A stretch of DNA of 64,000 nt from Demequina mangrovi. Lineage in GTDB: Bacteria; Actinomycetota; Actinomycetes; Actinomycetales; Demequinaceae. The notes below the pieces were generated by a model, which saw nothing but the letters and a program-made list of their open reading frames with translations, did not search any database and was not told the origin of the DNA. Made by a program: the position numbers and the translations under genes. The stretch is taken from assembly GCF_000759715.1 (NCBI RefSeq), contig NZ_BBLU01000003.1, positions 1-64,000 on the forward strand. Direction: 5' to 3'. Positions 9,516 through 19,265 of the stretch are shown here, piece after piece. Position 1 is the stretch's first letter; every line of letters starts with the position of its first letter.

Positions 9516-11594
9516 GTGGCACGAAGCATCTACATCGCATCGGCCGAAGGCGACACCGGGAAATCGACGATCGCGCTCGGCATCACCAATCTCCTCGCGA
9601 AGCAGGTAGGACGGGTCGGGATCTTCCGACCCGTCGCCCGCGTCGCCGACGGATCCGACTACGTCCTGCAGCTGCTGCTGGGACACGACAGCATCGACCT
9701 CTCGTACGAGCAGGCCATCGGCGTCACGTACGACGATGTCCACGCCGACCCCGAGAAGGCCCTCGCGACCATCGTGTCGCGCTATCACGAGGTCGAGCGC
9801 AGGTGCGACGCCGTGGTGATCGTGGGCACCGACTACACGGACGTCTCCGCGGCCGCGGAGCTCGAGTTCAACGGACGCGTCGCCGCGAACCTCGGCGCCC
9901 CCGTGGTGCTCGTGGTGCACGGTAACGAGCGCACGCCCGCCGAGGTCGCGCAGGTCATCGACCAGGCGCGCCTCGAGCTCGTGGGCTCGCACGCCCACAT
10001 CGCCGGCATCTTCGTCAACCGCTGCAACGTCGACGACGTCGACGCGATCGGCGCGCTGCTGCCCGAGGGCCTGCGCCTCGGCGTGCTGCCCGAGGACCCG
10101 CTGCTCATCGCGCCGTCGATGAACCAGCTGGTCGACGCCATCGAGGGCACGCTCGTCACGGGCGACCCGGCGCTGCTGTCGCGCGAGTCGCGCGGGATCA
10201 TGGTCGGCGCGATGACCACGTCGAACCTGCTCGACCGGCTCGAGGACGGCTCGGTCGTCATCGTCCCCGGCGACCGCTCCGACACGGTGCTGGCGCTGCT
10301 CGCGGCGCACGGCGCCGAGGGCTTCCCCGCGCTGTCCGGCGTGATCCTCACCGGCGGGCTCGAGCCGCGCTCGGCCGTCCGCCGCCTGCTCGAGGGCCTC
10401 AGCTCCCCGCTGCCGGTCATCCGCACCGAGCTCGACACGTTCGAGACGGCCCGCCGCTGCTCGGCGACCAAGGGCCGCCTGTCGCGCGAGAGCCAGCTCA
10501 AGGTCGACACCGCGCTGGCGATGTTCGAGCAGCGCGTCGACACCGACAAGCTGCGCGGCGTCCTCGACGTGGCCCGCACCGACGTCATCACGCCGCTGAT
10601 GTTCGAGTACGACCTGCTCGACCGCGCCCGCTCGGACAAGCAGCACATCGTGCTCCCCGAGGGGATGGACGACCGCATCCTGCGCGCCGCCTCGTCCCTG
10701 CTCACGCGCGACGTGGTCGAGCTCACCATCCTCGGCAACGAGCAGTCGATCCGGGCGCGCGCCGCGGAGCTGGGCCTCGAGCTCGACTCCGCGACCGTCA
10801 TCGACCCGACCGACCCCGAGCACGTCGAGCGCTTCGCGGCCGAGTACTACGAGATGCGCAAGGCCAAGGGCGCGACGCTCGAGGCCGCGCGCGACCGCGT
10901 CCAGGACGTGTCGTACTTCGGCACGATGATGGTCCAGCTGGGCCTCGCCGACGGCATGGTCTCGGGCGCCGCGCACACGACGGCGCACACGATCCTGCCG
11001 TCGTTCCAGATCATCAAGACCATCCCCGGCGTCTCCGTGGTCTCGTCGGTGTTCTTCATGTGCCTCGCGGACCGCGTCCTCGTCTACGGCGACTGCGCCG
11101 TCAACCCGGACCCCACGGCGGAGCAGCTCGCGGACATCGCGATCTCCTCGGCCGACACCGCCGCGCAGTTCGGCGTGGAGCCGAAGGTCGCGATGCTGTC
11201 CTACTCGACGGGCGAGTCCGGCTCGGGCTCCGACGTCGACAAGGTGCGCGAGGCGACCCGCCTGGTGAAGGAGCGCCGTCCCGACCTGCTGGTCGACGGG
11301 CCGATGCAGTACGACGCCGCGGTCGAGCCCTCGGTCGCACGCTCGAAGGCGCCGGACTCCCCCGTCGCGGGTCAGGCCACCGTGCTCGTCTTCCCCGACC
11401 TCAACACCGGCAACAACACCTACAAGGCTGTGCAGCGCTCCGCAGGGGCCGTCGCTGTCGGCCCCGTCCTGCAGGGCCTGCGCAAGCCGGTCAACGACCT
11501 CTCGCGCGGCGCGCTCGTGCAGGACATCGTCAACACGGTCGCGATCACCGCGATCCAGGCCCAGAACCTCGACTCCTCGGAAGGCAACGCGTGA
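9516..11594 (+). CDS. pta: Phosphate acetyltransferase, long form
   Basis: Interconverts acetyl-CoA and acetyl phosphate. The 692-residue chain is the long actinobacterial/proteobacterial form: an N-terminal BioD-like P-loop domain (EGDTGKST near residue 10), a central DRTGG domain (about 210-330), and a C-terminal PTA_PTB catalytic domain from about residue 370 (HIVLPEGMDDRILRA, GMVSGAAHTTAHT, SYSTGESGSG, FPDLNTGNNTYKA). The start GTG 9516 gives the expected N-terminus SIYIASAEGDTGKS. The stop overlaps the ackA GTG (GTGA), so the two are translationally coupled. Confidence 0.96.
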   Translation: MARSIYIASAEGDTGKSTIALGITNLLAKQVGRVGIFRPVARVADGSDYVLQLLLGHDSIDLSYEQAIGVTYDDVHADPEKALATIVSRYHEVERRCDAVVIVGTDYTDVSAAAELEFNGRVAANLGAPVVLVVHGNERTPAEVAQVIDQARLELVGSHAHIAGIFVNRCNVDDVDAIGALLPEGLRLGVLPEDPLLIAPSMNQLVDAIEGTLVTGDPALLSRESRGIMVGAMTTSNLLDRLEDGSVVIVPGDRSDTVLALLAAHGAEGFPALSGVILTGGLEPRSAVRRLLEGLSSPLPVIRTELDTFETARRCSATKGRLSRESQLKVDTALAMFEQRVDTDKLRGVLDVARTDVITPLMFEYDLLDRARSDKQHIVLPEGMDDRILRAASSLLTRDVVELTILGNEQSIRARAAELGLELDSATVIDPTDPEHVERFAAEYYEMRKAKGATLEAARDRVQDVSYFGTMMVQLGLADGMVSGAAHTTAHTILPSFQIIKTIPGVSVVSSVFFMCLADRVLVYGDCAVNPDPTAEQLADIAISSADTAAQFGVEPKVAMLSYSTGESGSGSDVDKVREATRLVKERRPDLLVDGPMQYDAAVEPSVARSKAPDSPVAGQATVLVFPDLNTGNNTYKAVQRSAGAVAVGPVLQGLRKPVNDLSRGALVQDIVNTVAITAIQAQNLDSSEGNA

Positions 11595-12727
11595 GCGTCA
11601 ACTACACGGGCATCGCCCTCGTCCTCAACTGCGGTTCCAGCTCGATCAAGTACCAGGTGGTGGACACCACCCAGGACGCGCCGCTCGCGTCCGGCCTGGT
11701 CGAGCGCGTGACCGACCACAACGAGGGCGTGCGCCAGATCATCGCCGACCTCTCGCAGCCCGGCTCCGGCGTGGATCTCTCGACCCTCACGGTCGTGGGC
11801 CACCGCGTCGTCCAGGGCGGCTCGGAGTTCACGGCCCCGACCGTCGTCACCGACGAGGTCGAGGACCACATCGCCAAGCTGTCGACGCTCGCGCCGCTGC
11901 ACAACCCGGCGAACCTCGCGGGCATCACCGCGGCCCGCGCGGCCTTCCCCGAGATCCCCCACGTGGTGGTCTTCGACACCGCGTTCCACGCGACGCTGCC
12001 CGAGGCCGCGTACACGTACGCGATCGACCGTCGCGTCGCCGAGGAGCACGGCGTGCGCCGCTACGGCTTCCACGGCACCTCGCACGCGTACGTCTCCCGC
12101 GAGACCGCGCGCCTCATGGGCAAGGCGCCCGAGGACGTCAACATCATCGTGCTCCACCTCGGCAACGGCGCCTCCGCGTGCGCCGTCCAGGGCGGCCGCT
12201 CGGTCGACACGTCGATGGGCCTCACCCCGCTCGAGGGCCTCGTCATGGGCACGCGCTCGGGCGACATCGACCCCGCCGTCGTGATGCACCTGGGCCGCAC
12301 CGCCGGCATGGACGTCGACGAGGTCGACGCGCTGCTCAACCGCCAGTCCGGCATGCTCGGGCTCACCGGCTACTCGGACATGCGCGACGTGTGGACCGCC
12401 GCCGACCAGGGCGACGCCGCCGCGAAGCTGGGCCTCGAGGTCTACGGCCGCCGCATCAAGGGCTACATCGGCAAGTACCTCGCCGAGATGGGCAGCGTCG
12501 ACGCGATCGTCTTCACCGCGGGCGTGGGCGAGAACGACCACGGCGTGCGCGAGCTCGCCACCAAGGGCCTCGCGGGCCTCGGCATCGAGCTCGACCTCGA
12601 GCGCAACGACGGCCGCAAGAAGCAGGCCACGCTCGTCTCGACCGACGCGTCGCCGGTCCAGATCTGGGTGGTGCCCACCAACGAGGAGCGCGAGATCGCG
12701 CTGCAGTCGGTGGCCGCGGTCTCGTAG
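11591..12727 (+). CDS. ackA: Acetate kinase
   Basis: Converts acetyl phosphate and ADP to acetate and ATP. The protein has 378 residues, normal for the family. Visible signatures are VLNCGSSSIKY near the N-terminus, the catalytic-loop region RRYGFHGTSH, the phosphate-binding HLGNGAS, and FTAGVGEN near the C-terminus. It overlaps pta by four bases and is followed by a hairpin terminator. With Xfp encoded just downstream it completes the phosphoketolase route to acetate and ATP. Confidence 0.97.
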   Translation: MSVNYTGIALVLNCGSSSIKYQVVDTTQDAPLASGLVERVTDHNEGVRQIIADLSQPGSGVDLSTLTVVGHRVVQGGSEFTAPTVVTDEVEDHIAKLSTLAPLHNPANLAGITAARAAFPEIPHVVVFDTAFHATLPEAAYTYAIDRRVAEEHGVRRYGFHGTSHAYVSRETARLMGKAPEDVNIIVLHLGNGASACAVQGGRSVDTSMGLTPLEGLVMGTRSGDIDPAVVMHLGRTAGMDVDEVDALLNRQSGMLGLTGYSDMRDVWTAADQGDAAAKLGLEVYGRRIKGYIGKYLAEMGSVDAIVFTAGVGENDHGVRELATKGLAGLGIELDLERNDGRKKQATLVSTDASPVQIWVVPTNEEREIALQSVAAVS

Positions 12728-12741
12728 GCCACGCATCATCC

Positions 12742-12778
12742 ACGAGGGCCGGTCTCCCGCAAGGGGGCCGGCCCTCGT
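12742..12778 (+). terminator. Terminator of pta-ackA
   Basis: An 11-bp perfect GC-rich stem (ACGAGGGCCGG with its complement) around a 15-nt loop, starting 15 bp after the ackA stop. Confidence 0.75.
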
Positions 12779-12805
12779 CGCGTCTCCGGCGGTCCAGCCC
12801 CCTGC

Positions 12806-12852
12806 GAGGTGCTCAGCGCCCGTTCCGATCGAATCCGGGCACTCAGCACCTC
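12806..12852. repeat. Imperfect inverted repeat between ackA and xfp
   Basis: Arms of 17 nt (GAGGTGCTCAGCGCCCG and CGGGCACTCAGCACCTC) pair at 15 of 17 positions around a 13-nt loop. It is too long for a simple operator and follows a separate terminator. The core resembles the AGCGCCC/AGCGTCC element seen at other intergenic sites in this window. Confidence 0.5.
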
Positions 12853-12923
12853 ACAGCGCGCCAAGTCTCCACCGCGAAGTTCACCCGCATTTCTCCTCCC
12901 GGTCGGGACCTTCGCCGCGCCGT

Positions 12924-12935
12924 GTGAACGTTCAC
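12924..12935. promoter_or_regulatory. Candidate LacI-type operator before xfp
   Basis: Perfect 12-bp palindrome GTGAACGTTCAC with a central CG, the form of LacI-family operators, ending 37 bp before the xfp start. A half-site-like GTTCAC lies about 45 bp further upstream. A weak TACCCG box follows at 12954. Repression by a sugar-responsive regulator would suit phosphoketolase (inference). Confidence 0.5.
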
Positions 12936-12972
12936 CATGGAATGCTGAACGCATACCCGAACTGGAGGAGAA

Positions 12973-15429
12973 ATGGCACCGATGCCCTGGTCCCCCCGCA
13001 CTGCGGATTCCGTCAGCGACGCCGAGGTCGAGGCCATCGACCTGTGGTGGCGCACGGCGAACTACATGTCGGTGGGGCAGATCTACCTGCTGGACAACCC
13101 GCTGCTCCGTGAGCCGCTGCACCGCGATCACGTGAAGAAGCGCCTCGTGGGCCACTGGGGCACCACGCCGGGCCTCAACTTCATCTACACGCACCTCAAC
13201 CGCATGATCACGTCGCGTCAGCAGCCGACGATGTACATCATCGGCCCCGGCCACGGCGGCCCCGGCCTGGTGGCCGCGAGCTACCTCGAGGGCACCTACA
13301 ACGAGACCTACCCGGAGATCTCCGAGGACGAGCGCGGCCTGCAGCGCCTGTTCAAGCAGTTCTCGTTCCCGGGCGGAATCCCGTCGCACGTCGCGCCGGA
13401 GACCCCCGGCTCGATCCACGAGGGCGGCGAGCTCGGCTACGCCCTCAGCCACGCGTACGGCGCGGCCTTCGACAACCCGGACCTGCTGGTCGCGGCGGTC
13501 GTCGGCGACGGCGAGGCCGAGACCGGCCCGCTCGCCACGTCCTGGCACTCGAACAAGTTCATCAACCCGGCCACCGACGGCGTGGTCCTCCCGATCCTGC
13601 ACCTCAACGGCTACAAGATCGCGAACCCGACGCTCCTCGCCCGCATCGGCGACGAGGAGCTCGAGGCGCTCATGGTGGGCTACGGCCACAAGCCGCACTT
13701 CTTCACCGCCGGCTTCGACGAGGAGTCGCCCGAGTCCTTCCACCGCCGCTACGCGGAGCTGATGGACGTGGTGATGGACGAGATCGCCGCGATCAAGGCC
13801 GAGGCCAAGGAGAACCCGAACATGGAGCGCCCGAAGTGGCCCATGATCGTGCTCCGCACCCCCAAGGGCTGGACCTGCCCGCCCAGCATCGACGGCAAGC
13901 GCACCGAGAACTCGTGGCGCGCGCACCAGGTGCCGCTGTCCAACGCCCGCGACACCGACGACCACCTCCACACCCTCGAGGCGTGGCTCCAGTCGTACGG
14001 CCCGGACGACCTCTTCGACGAGAACGGCGTGGTCCGCCCCGCGGTGCTCGGCACGGTCCCCGAGGGCGAGCTGCGCATGTCGGCCCGCCCCGAGGCCAAC
14101 GGCGGCCTGCTCATGCAGGACCTCGTGATGCCCGACTACCGCGACTACGCGGTGGACGTGCCGGCCCCCGGCGCGGAGATCGGCGAGGCGACCCGCACGC
14201 TCGGCGACTTCCTCAAGGGCGTCATGGAGCGCAACCCCGACAACTTCCGCATCTTCGCGCCCGACGAGCTCGCCTCGAACCGCATCCAGGCGGTCCTCGA
14301 TGTGACCCAGAAGGTGTGGAACGCGGAGATCGACCCGGACGACGGCCCGATGGGCCACAACGGCCGCGTCGTGGAGATGCTCTCCGAGCACCAGTGCCAG
14401 GGCTGGCTCGAGGCCTACAACCTCACCGGCCGCCACGGCCTGTTCACCTCGTACGAGGCCTTCATCCACATCGTCGACTCGATGTTCAACCAGCACGCGA
14501 AGTGGCTCAAGGTCGCCCACGAGCTGCCGTGGCGCCGGCCCATCCCGTCGCTCAACTACCTGCTGTCGAGCCACGTGTGGCGCCAGGACCACAACGGCTT
14601 CTCGCACCAGGACCCGGGCTTCATCGACCACGTGGTGAACAAGAAGGCCGAGGTGGTGCGCGTGTACCTCCCCGCCGACGCGAACACCCTGCTCGCGACC
14701 TACGACCACTGCCTGCGCTCGCGCGACAAGGTCAACGTCGTGGTCGCCGGCAAGCAGCCCCAGGCCCAGTGGCTCACCATCGAGGAGGCGGAGAACCACT
14801 TCGCCCGCGGCGCCGGCATCTGGGAGTTCGCCTCCAACGTGCCGCTCGGCGAGGAGCCCGACGTGGTCATGGCCGGCATCGGCGACGTGCCCACGATGGA
14901 GGTGCTCGCGGCGATCGACATCATCCGCGAGGAGCTGCCCGAGCTCAAGGTGCGCATGGTCAACGTGGTCGACCTCATGCGTCTGCAGCCGGAGAAGGAG
15001 CACCCGCACGGCATGTCCGACCGGGAGTTCGACCAGCTGTTCACCACGGACAAGCCGATCATCATGAACTACCACGGCTACCCGTGGCTCATCCACCGCC
15101 TCACGTACCGTCGCAACGGGCACGAGAACCTGCACGTGCGCGGCTTCAAGGAGGAGGGCACCACCACGTCGCCGTTCGACATGGCGATGGTCAACGACAT
15201 CGACCGCTACCACCTGGTCATGGATGTCATCGACCGCGTGCCGGGCCTCGGCACCCGCGCCGCCGTCCTGCGCCAGAAGCTGCAGGACAAGCGCTTCGAG
15301 GCCCAGCGCTACGCCTACGAGACCGGCGCCGACCTCCCCGAGGTCGCCGAGTGGGTCTGGTCCGGCGCCGGCACCGAGGTGCAGGCCAAGCTCTCGGGCG
15401 CGCTCGCGACCGACGGCGACAACGAGTAG
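12973..15429 (+). CDS. xfp: Xylulose-5-phosphate/fructose-6-phosphate phosphoketolase
   Basis: A thiamine-diphosphate enzyme cleaving xylulose 5-phosphate or fructose 6-phosphate with phosphate to acetyl phosphate plus an aldose phosphate. The 818-residue length fits the XFP family. Features seen include [18 protein letters not shown] near the N-terminus, [10 protein letters not shown], the ThDP-binding [19 protein letters not shown], and the C-terminal domain with [15 protein letters not shown]. The start ATG 12973 follows GGAGGAG. Together with pta-ackA upstream it yields acetate and ATP. Dual substrate use is the family norm, not proven here. Confidence 0.96.
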   Translation: MAPMPWSPRTADSVSDAEVEAIDLWWRTANYMSVGQIYLLDNPLLREPLHRDHVKKRLVGHWGTTPGLNFIYTHLNRMITSRQQPTMYIIGPGHGGPGLVAASYLEGTYNETYPEISEDERGLQRLFKQFSFPGGIPSHVAPETPGSIHEGGELGYALSHAYGAAFDNPDLLVAAVVGDGEAETGPLATSWHSNKFINPATDGVVLPILHLNGYKIANPTLLARIGDEELEALMVGYGHKPHFFTAGFDEESPESFHRRYAELMDVVMDEIAAIKAEAKENPNMERPKWPMIVLRTPKGWTCPPSIDGKRTENSWRAHQVPLSNARDTDDHLHTLEAWLQSYGPDDLFDENGVVRPAVLGTVPEGELRMSARPEANGGLLMQDLVMPDYRDYAVDVPAPGAEIGEATRTLGDFLKGVMERNPDNFRIFAPDELASNRIQAVLDVTQKVWNAEIDPDDGPMGHNGRVVEMLSEHQCQGWLEAYNLTGRHGLFTSYEAFIHIVDSMFNQHAKWLKVAHELPWRRPIPSLNYLLSSHVWRQDHNGFSHQDPGFIDHVVNKKAEVVRVYLPADANTLLATYDHCLRSRDKVNVVVAGKQPQAQWLTIEEAENHFARGAGIWEFASNVPLGEEPDVVMAGIGDVPTMEVLAAIDIIREELPELKVRMVNVVDLMRLQPEKEHPHGMSDREFDQLFTTDKPIIMNYHGYPWLIHRLTYRRNGHENLHVRGFKEEGTTTSPFDMAMVNDIDRYHLVMDVIDRVPGLGTRAAVLRQKLQDKRFEAQRYAYETGADLPEVAEWVWSGAGTEVQAKLSGALATDGDNE

Positions 15430-15450
15430 GGACTCCTCTCCCGACGCTCA

Positions 15451-15490
15451 GGGGGACGATGTGCGGGCCGCGACCCGCGCATCGTCCCCC
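15451..15490 (+). terminator. Terminator of xfp built from paired GGACGATG-type motifs
   Basis: A 17-bp stem with one G-U pair: the left arm begins GGGGGACGATGTGCGGG and the right arm ends CGCATCGTCCCCC, followed by TTTCGCTT. The arms are one near-match and one exact inverted copy of the window-wide 9-mer. Confidence 0.85.
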
Positions 15491-15552
15491 TTTCGCTTGC
15501 CCGGCGCAGAATGCCGGTGACCTCCGTCCCGGCGGACCGCCGCGCATCGTCC

Positions 15553-15558
15553 TAGGTT
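15553..15558 (+). promoter_or_regulatory. -10 box TAGGTT, 6 nt before start
   Basis: TANNNT box ending 6 nt before ATG 15565, a leaderless arrangement. It directly abuts a CGCATCGTCC motif (15543-15552). A GGAGG also lies in the gap, too close to act as a normal ribosome-binding site. Confidence 0.5.
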
Positions 15559-15564
15559 GGAGGC

Positions 15565-16524
15565 ATGCTCGCCGCCTACGCCGCCCGCTTCAGCCCCGAC
15601 GACCCCGTGAGCGCCCTCGAGGTGGGCGACCGCCCCGCTCCCGAGGAGCGCGAGCATTGGACCACCGTGTCCGTGCGCGCCGCGTCGATCAACCACCACG
15701 ACGTGTGGTCGCTGCGCGGAGTCGGGCTCGCGGAGGCGCAGCTGCCGATGATCCTCGGCTGCGACGCCGCCGGCGTGACCCCCGACGGGGCCGAGGTGGT
15801 GGTCCACGGCGTGATCGGCGCGGACGGTCACGGCGTCGGGCCGCGCGAGCCGCGCAGCATCCTCTCGGAGCGCTACCCCGGCACGCTGGCCGAGCAGGTC
15901 GCCGTCCCCACCGCGAACCTGCTCCCCAAGCCCCCGGAGCTCAGCTTCGAGGAGGCGGCCTGCCTGCCCACGGCCTGGCTCACCGCGTACCGGATGCTGT
16001 TCCACGGCGCGGATCTCAAGCCGGGGGAGTCGGTGCTGGTCCAGGGTGCCGGAGGCGGCGTCGCGAGCGCCGCGATCGCGCTGGGCGCGGCCGCGGGCCT
16101 CGAGGTGTTCGCCACCTCGCGCTCGGAGGCCAAGCGCGAGGCCGCGCTCGGGATGGGCGCGGTCGGCGCCGTCGAGCCGGGCGCGCGGCTCCCGAAGCGG
16201 GTGGACGCCGTGATCGAGACCGTGGGCAAGGCGACGTGGAAGCACTCGATCGCGAGCGTCCGCAACGGCGGCACCATCGCGATCGCGGGCCACACCACCG
16301 GCGACCCCGACCCCGCCCTGCTCACGCGGGTGTTCTTCCACGAGCTCCGCATCCAGGGCGTCACGATGGGCACGCGCGAGGATCTGGCCGCGCTCATGGC
16401 CTTCCTGGTGCGGACCGGGCTGCGGCCGACCATCGACTCGGTGCACCCGCTCGCGCAGGCCCGCGAGGCGGTCGCCCGCGTGGTGTCGGGCGAGCAGGTG
16501 GGCAAGGTCGTCGTCACCGCCTGA
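15565..16524 (+). CDS. Zinc-type alcohol dehydrogenase/quinone oxidoreductase-like protein
   Basis: MDR-superfamily NAD(P)H-dependent oxidoreductase of 319 residues. The GroES-like N-terminal half has SINHHDVWSLRG and ILGCDAAG. The Rossmann half has VLVQGAGGGVASAAIALG, a glycine motif typical of quinone oxidoreductases, and ends in VGKVVVT. No structural-zinc Cys cluster is present, which favours a quinone-reductase or enal-reductase-like enzyme over a zinc alcohol dehydrogenase. The substrate cannot be named. It is probably leaderless. Confidence 0.85.
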   Translation: MLAAYAARFSPDDPVSALEVGDRPAPEEREHWTTVSVRAASINHHDVWSLRGVGLAEAQLPMILGCDAAGVTPDGAEVVVHGVIGADGHGVGPREPRSILSERYPGTLAEQVAVPTANLLPKPPELSFEEAACLPTAWLTAYRMLFHGADLKPGESVLVQGAGGGVASAAIALGAAAGLEVFATSRSEAKREAALGMGAVGAVEPGARLPKRVDAVIETVGKATWKHSIASVRNGGTIAIAGHTTGDPDPALLTRVFFHELRIQGVTMGTREDLAALMAFLVRTGLRPTIDSVHPLAQAREAVARVVSGEQVGKVVVTA

Positions 16525-16536
16525 CCTCCTCGGGTC

Positions 16537-16596
16537 GGGACGCTCAGTACTGCTGCGCGCTCGCCTCGGCGCTCCCGCGGGACGCTCAGTCCTGCT
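16537..16596. repeat. Direct repeat, two copies of an 18-nt GGGACGCTCAGT element
   Basis: Copies GGGACGCTCAGTACTGCT (16537-16554) and GGGACGCTCAGTCCTGCT (16579-16596) differ at one base and are 42 nt apart, in the spacer between two converging genes. The core GGGACGCTCA recurs in the nested inverted repeats at 41501-41639. Confidence 0.7.
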
Positions 16597-16982
16597 CAGC
16601 CCTTGAGGCCCCGGCGTGTCGCGATCCACCCGGAGACGACGCGCCAGCCGATGAGGGACACCGCGAGGAACGTGCCGGCGACGATGACGAAGGACACCTG
16701 GACGCCCTGACCGCTCGCCGCGCGCAGGAGCATGCCGCCCGCCAGCGTCGACGCCCACACCGCGAGCCCGGTGCGTCGCCAGTCGCAGGGGCGCCTCCAC
16801 GCCCTCGCGAGCACCCACCCGATCCCTGCGCCCGCGAGGAACGGCCACGCGGTGGTCGCGAGGCCGGAGCCGCCGGGCCCGAGGATCCCTTCGTCGTGGC
16901 TCGCACGCCCGATCGCGGAGAACACCACGATCGCACCCGCGTCGAGCGCCGCGGCGCCGATGGCCGCCTGCCGGAGGTTCAC
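16596..16982 (-). CDS. DUF3054 membrane protein
   Basis: Membrane protein of 128 residues with four hydrophobic helices. It matches DUF3054, with DAGAIVVFSAIGRASHDEG near the N-terminus, WPFLAGAGIGWVLAR, and a Gly-rich third helix. The start GTG 16982 overlaps the amidotransferase stop (GTGA), giving translational coupling. No function is known for the family. Confidence 0.85.
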   Translation of the reverse strand: MNLRQAAIGAAALDAGAIVVFSAIGRASHDEGILGPGGSGLATTAWPFLAGAGIGWVLARAWRRPCDWRRTGLAVWASTLAGGMLLRAASGQGVQVSFVIVAGTFLAVSLIGWRVVSGWIATRRGLKG

Positions 16983-17671
16983 GCCGCGCTCCCGTCGCCG
17001 CCGCGCAGCCATTCCCTGATCATGAGGATCCCGGCGACGGCCGCATCGTCCCCCACCTCGCGGGAGCGCTCGCGCAGGCCGCGCGGCGAGATCCCCAGGG
17101 CGCGAAGCTCGCCGGTGTGCCCGATCAGCCAGCGCTCGATGCGCTCGGCGTCGACCTCGGGGTGGAACTGCAGGGCCAGCGCCGAGCCGTGGACGAACGC
17201 CTGGCACGGCGTCGCGGCGGTGGAGGCGAGCACGGCGGCGCCGGAGGGAGGGACGATGCGGTCGCCGTGCCAATGCAGCACGGGCGCCCCGGCGAGGTGG
17301 CGCAGCGGAGTGCCGGCGGCCTCGGGCGCGAGGTCGATGCCGCCCCACCCGACCTCGGGCTCGCCGGGCTCGACGCGGCCGCCGAGCGCGTGCGCGAGCA
17401 GCTGCGCGCCCAGGCACACCGCCAGCGTCGGCAGGCCGGACCGCACCCGGCTCGCGAGCAGCGCGGACTCCTCGGCGAGCGTGGGGTAGTCGTCGACGTC
17501 GCCGACGCCGATCGGGCCGCCGAGGACGACGCCGAGGTCCGCGGAGAGGAAGGGCGCGAGGTCGTCGACCCCGGCATCGAGGTAGACGACCTCGTAGCCG
17601 TGGGCCGCGATCTCCGCCTCCCAGATCCCGAGGTCCTCGAACGCGACGTGGCGGATGGCGACGCATCTCAT
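16979..17671 (-). CDS. Class I glutamine amidotransferase-like protein
   Basis: Stand-alone GATase1 domain of 230 residues. The nucleophile is in LAVCLGAQLLA, the catalytic His/Glu pair is in LQFHPEVD, and the oxyanion region is LGGPIGVGD. Such free-standing proteins resemble the GMP-synthase amidotransferase domain and include gamma-glutamyl hydrolases of polyamine or amino-acid catabolism; the substrate here is unknown. It is translationally coupled to the DUF3054 gene downstream. Confidence 0.88.
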   Translation of the reverse strand: MRCVAIRHVAFEDLGIWEAEIAAHGYEVVYLDAGVDDLAPFLSADLGVVLGGPIGVGDVDDYPTLAEESALLASRVRSGLPTLAVCLGAQLLAHALGGRVEPGEPEVGWGGIDLAPEAAGTPLRHLAGAPVLHWHGDRIVPPSGAAVLASTAATPCQAFVHGSALALQFHPEVDAERIERWLIGHTGELRALGISPRGLRERSREVGDDAAVAGILMIREWLRGGDGSAA

Positions 17672-17677
17672 GCCGCG

Positions 17678-17683
17678 AGCCTA
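17678..17683 (-). promoter_or_regulatory. -10 box TAGGCT, 6 nt before start
   Basis: TANNNT box with a 6-nt gap (CGCGGC) to ATG 17671; no ribosome-binding site fits, so a leaderless mRNA is likely. Confidence 0.55.
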
Positions 17684-17859
17684 GGTCCTCCCGCCGCCGT
17701 CGACGGCCCACGCGGGGCGCGTGCGCACCTGCGGATCCGGACGTGGCCGCGCTCAGCGATCGCGTCGCCGCGCTCGCGCCGCGCCCGCCGCTGGATGAGG
17801 ATGCCTGATATGAGCGCGACGTCCCCCCAGCACGGTCCGCAGGCGAGCGGGAGCCTCCG

Positions 17860-19233
17860 ATGCCCCTGAGCGCCTTCGACCTGTACTCCGTCGGCATCGG
17901 CCCCTCGTCCTCGCACACCGTCGGGCCGATGCGGGCCGCGAGGACCTTCGTCGAGGCCCTCGCGGCCGAGGGAGCCCTGGCCCGTACGGTCCGCGTGCGC
18001 GCCGAGCTGTTCGGCTCGCTCGGTGCGACCGGCCGCGGGCACGGCTCCGACAACGCGGTGATCCTCGGACTCGAGGGCGAGGATCCCGCCACGGTCGACA
18101 CCGATCGCGCGGCGACGCGGGTCGAGTCCGTCCGTGCCGAGGGGACGCTGCTGCTCGGCGGCGCGCATCCCGTGAGGTTCGTCCCGCAGACCGACCTGCT
18201 CCTGCATCGGCGCCGGTCCCTCCCGACGCACCCCAACGGCATGCGCTTCACCGCGTACGCGGCCGACGGCGGCGTGGTGCTCGAGCGCGAGTACTACTCG
18301 GTGGGCGGCGGCTTCGTGGTCGACGGCGACACGCGCGGCAGCGATCCGCTGGTGCAGGACGACACCCCGCTGCCGTTCCACTTCACCAGCGGGGACGAGC
18401 TCCTCGCGATCTGCCGCCGCGAGGGCCTGTCGGTGAGCGACGTCATGCTCCGCAACGAGCTCGCGTGGCGCACCGAGGACGAGGTGCGCGCCGGCCTCCT
18501 GCACCTGTGGGAGGTCATGGCGGACTGCGTGCGCGAGGGCTGCGAGCGCGACGGCGCGCTGCCCGGCGGGCTCGAGGTCCCCCGCCGTGCCCCGGCGCTG
18601 CTCGCCGACCTCCGTGGGCGCGAGCAGGGCAAGGACCCCCTCGACGTCGTGGACTGGGTGAGCCTGTACGCGCTCGCCGTCAACGAGCAGAACGCGGCCG
18701 GCGGCCGCATCGTCACCGCGCCCACCAACGGCGCCGCCGGGATCATCCCCGCGGTGCTGCACTACTACTGGCGGTTCGTGCCCGACGCGAGTGAGGAGGG
18801 CATCGTCCGCTTCCTGCTCGCCGCCGCCGCGATCGGCATCGTCATCAAGGAGAACGCCTCGATCTCGGGCGCCGAGGTCGGCTGCCAGGGCGAGGTGGGC
18901 TCCGCGTGCGCGATGGCCGCGGCGGGCCTCGCGGAGGTGCTCGGCGGCTCCCCCGAGCAGGTCGAGAACGCGGCGGAGGTGGGCGTCGAGCACAACCTGG
19001 GCCTCACGTGCGATCCGATCGGCGGGCTGGTGCAGATCCCGTGCATCGAGCGCAACGCGGTCGCCTCGATCAAGGCGATCACGGCGGCCCGCCTCGCGCT
19101 CCGGGGATCAGGGGTGCACAAGGTGAGCCTCGACTCCGCGGTGAGGACGATGCGCGACACCGGCCGCGACATGCACAAGAAGTACAAGGAGACCTCGAGG
19201 GGCGGCCTGGCGGTCAACGTCATCGAGTGCTGA
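17860..19233 (+). CDS. sdaA: L-serine ammonia-lyase, single-chain [4Fe-4S] type
   Basis: Deaminates L-serine to pyruvate and ammonia. The 457-residue protein joins the beta domain ([18 protein letters not shown] at the N-terminus) and the alpha domain in one chain. Cluster-ligand cysteines are visible in [14 protein letters not shown] and in [19 protein letters not shown]. The start ATG 17860 has a GGGAGCC site. The enzyme class is oxygen-sensitive. A GGACGATGCG copy at 19145 is read here as the conserved VRTMRDTG segment, a frame different from most other coding copies. Confidence 0.95.
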   Translation: MPLSAFDLYSVGIGPSSSHTVGPMRAARTFVEALAAEGALARTVRVRAELFGSLGATGRGHGSDNAVILGLEGEDPATVDTDRAATRVESVRAEGTLLLGGAHPVRFVPQTDLLLHRRRSLPTHPNGMRFTAYAADGGVVLEREYYSVGGGFVVDGDTRGSDPLVQDDTPLPFHFTSGDELLAICRREGLSVSDVMLRNELAWRTEDEVRAGLLHLWEVMADCVREGCERDGALPGGLEVPRRAPALLADLRGREQGKDPLDVVDWVSLYALAVNEQNAAGGRIVTAPTNGAAGIIPAVLHYYWRFVPDASEEGIVRFLLAAAAIGIVIKENASISGAEVGCQGEVGSACAMAAAGLAEVLGGSPEQVENAAEVGVEHNLGLTCDPIGGLVQIPCIERNAVASIKAITAARLALRGSGVHKVSLDSAVRTMRDTGRDMHKKYKETSRGGLAVNVIEC

Positions 19234-19265
19234 CAGGTGCGCTGTCTCTTGGCACCATCGATCTC

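Noticed and set aside
17801-17869. A 22-codon reading frame overlapping the sdaA start
   Set aside because: It could be a leader peptide, but it has no clear ribosome-binding site, no serine-rich or other telling composition, and such short frames are common by chance.
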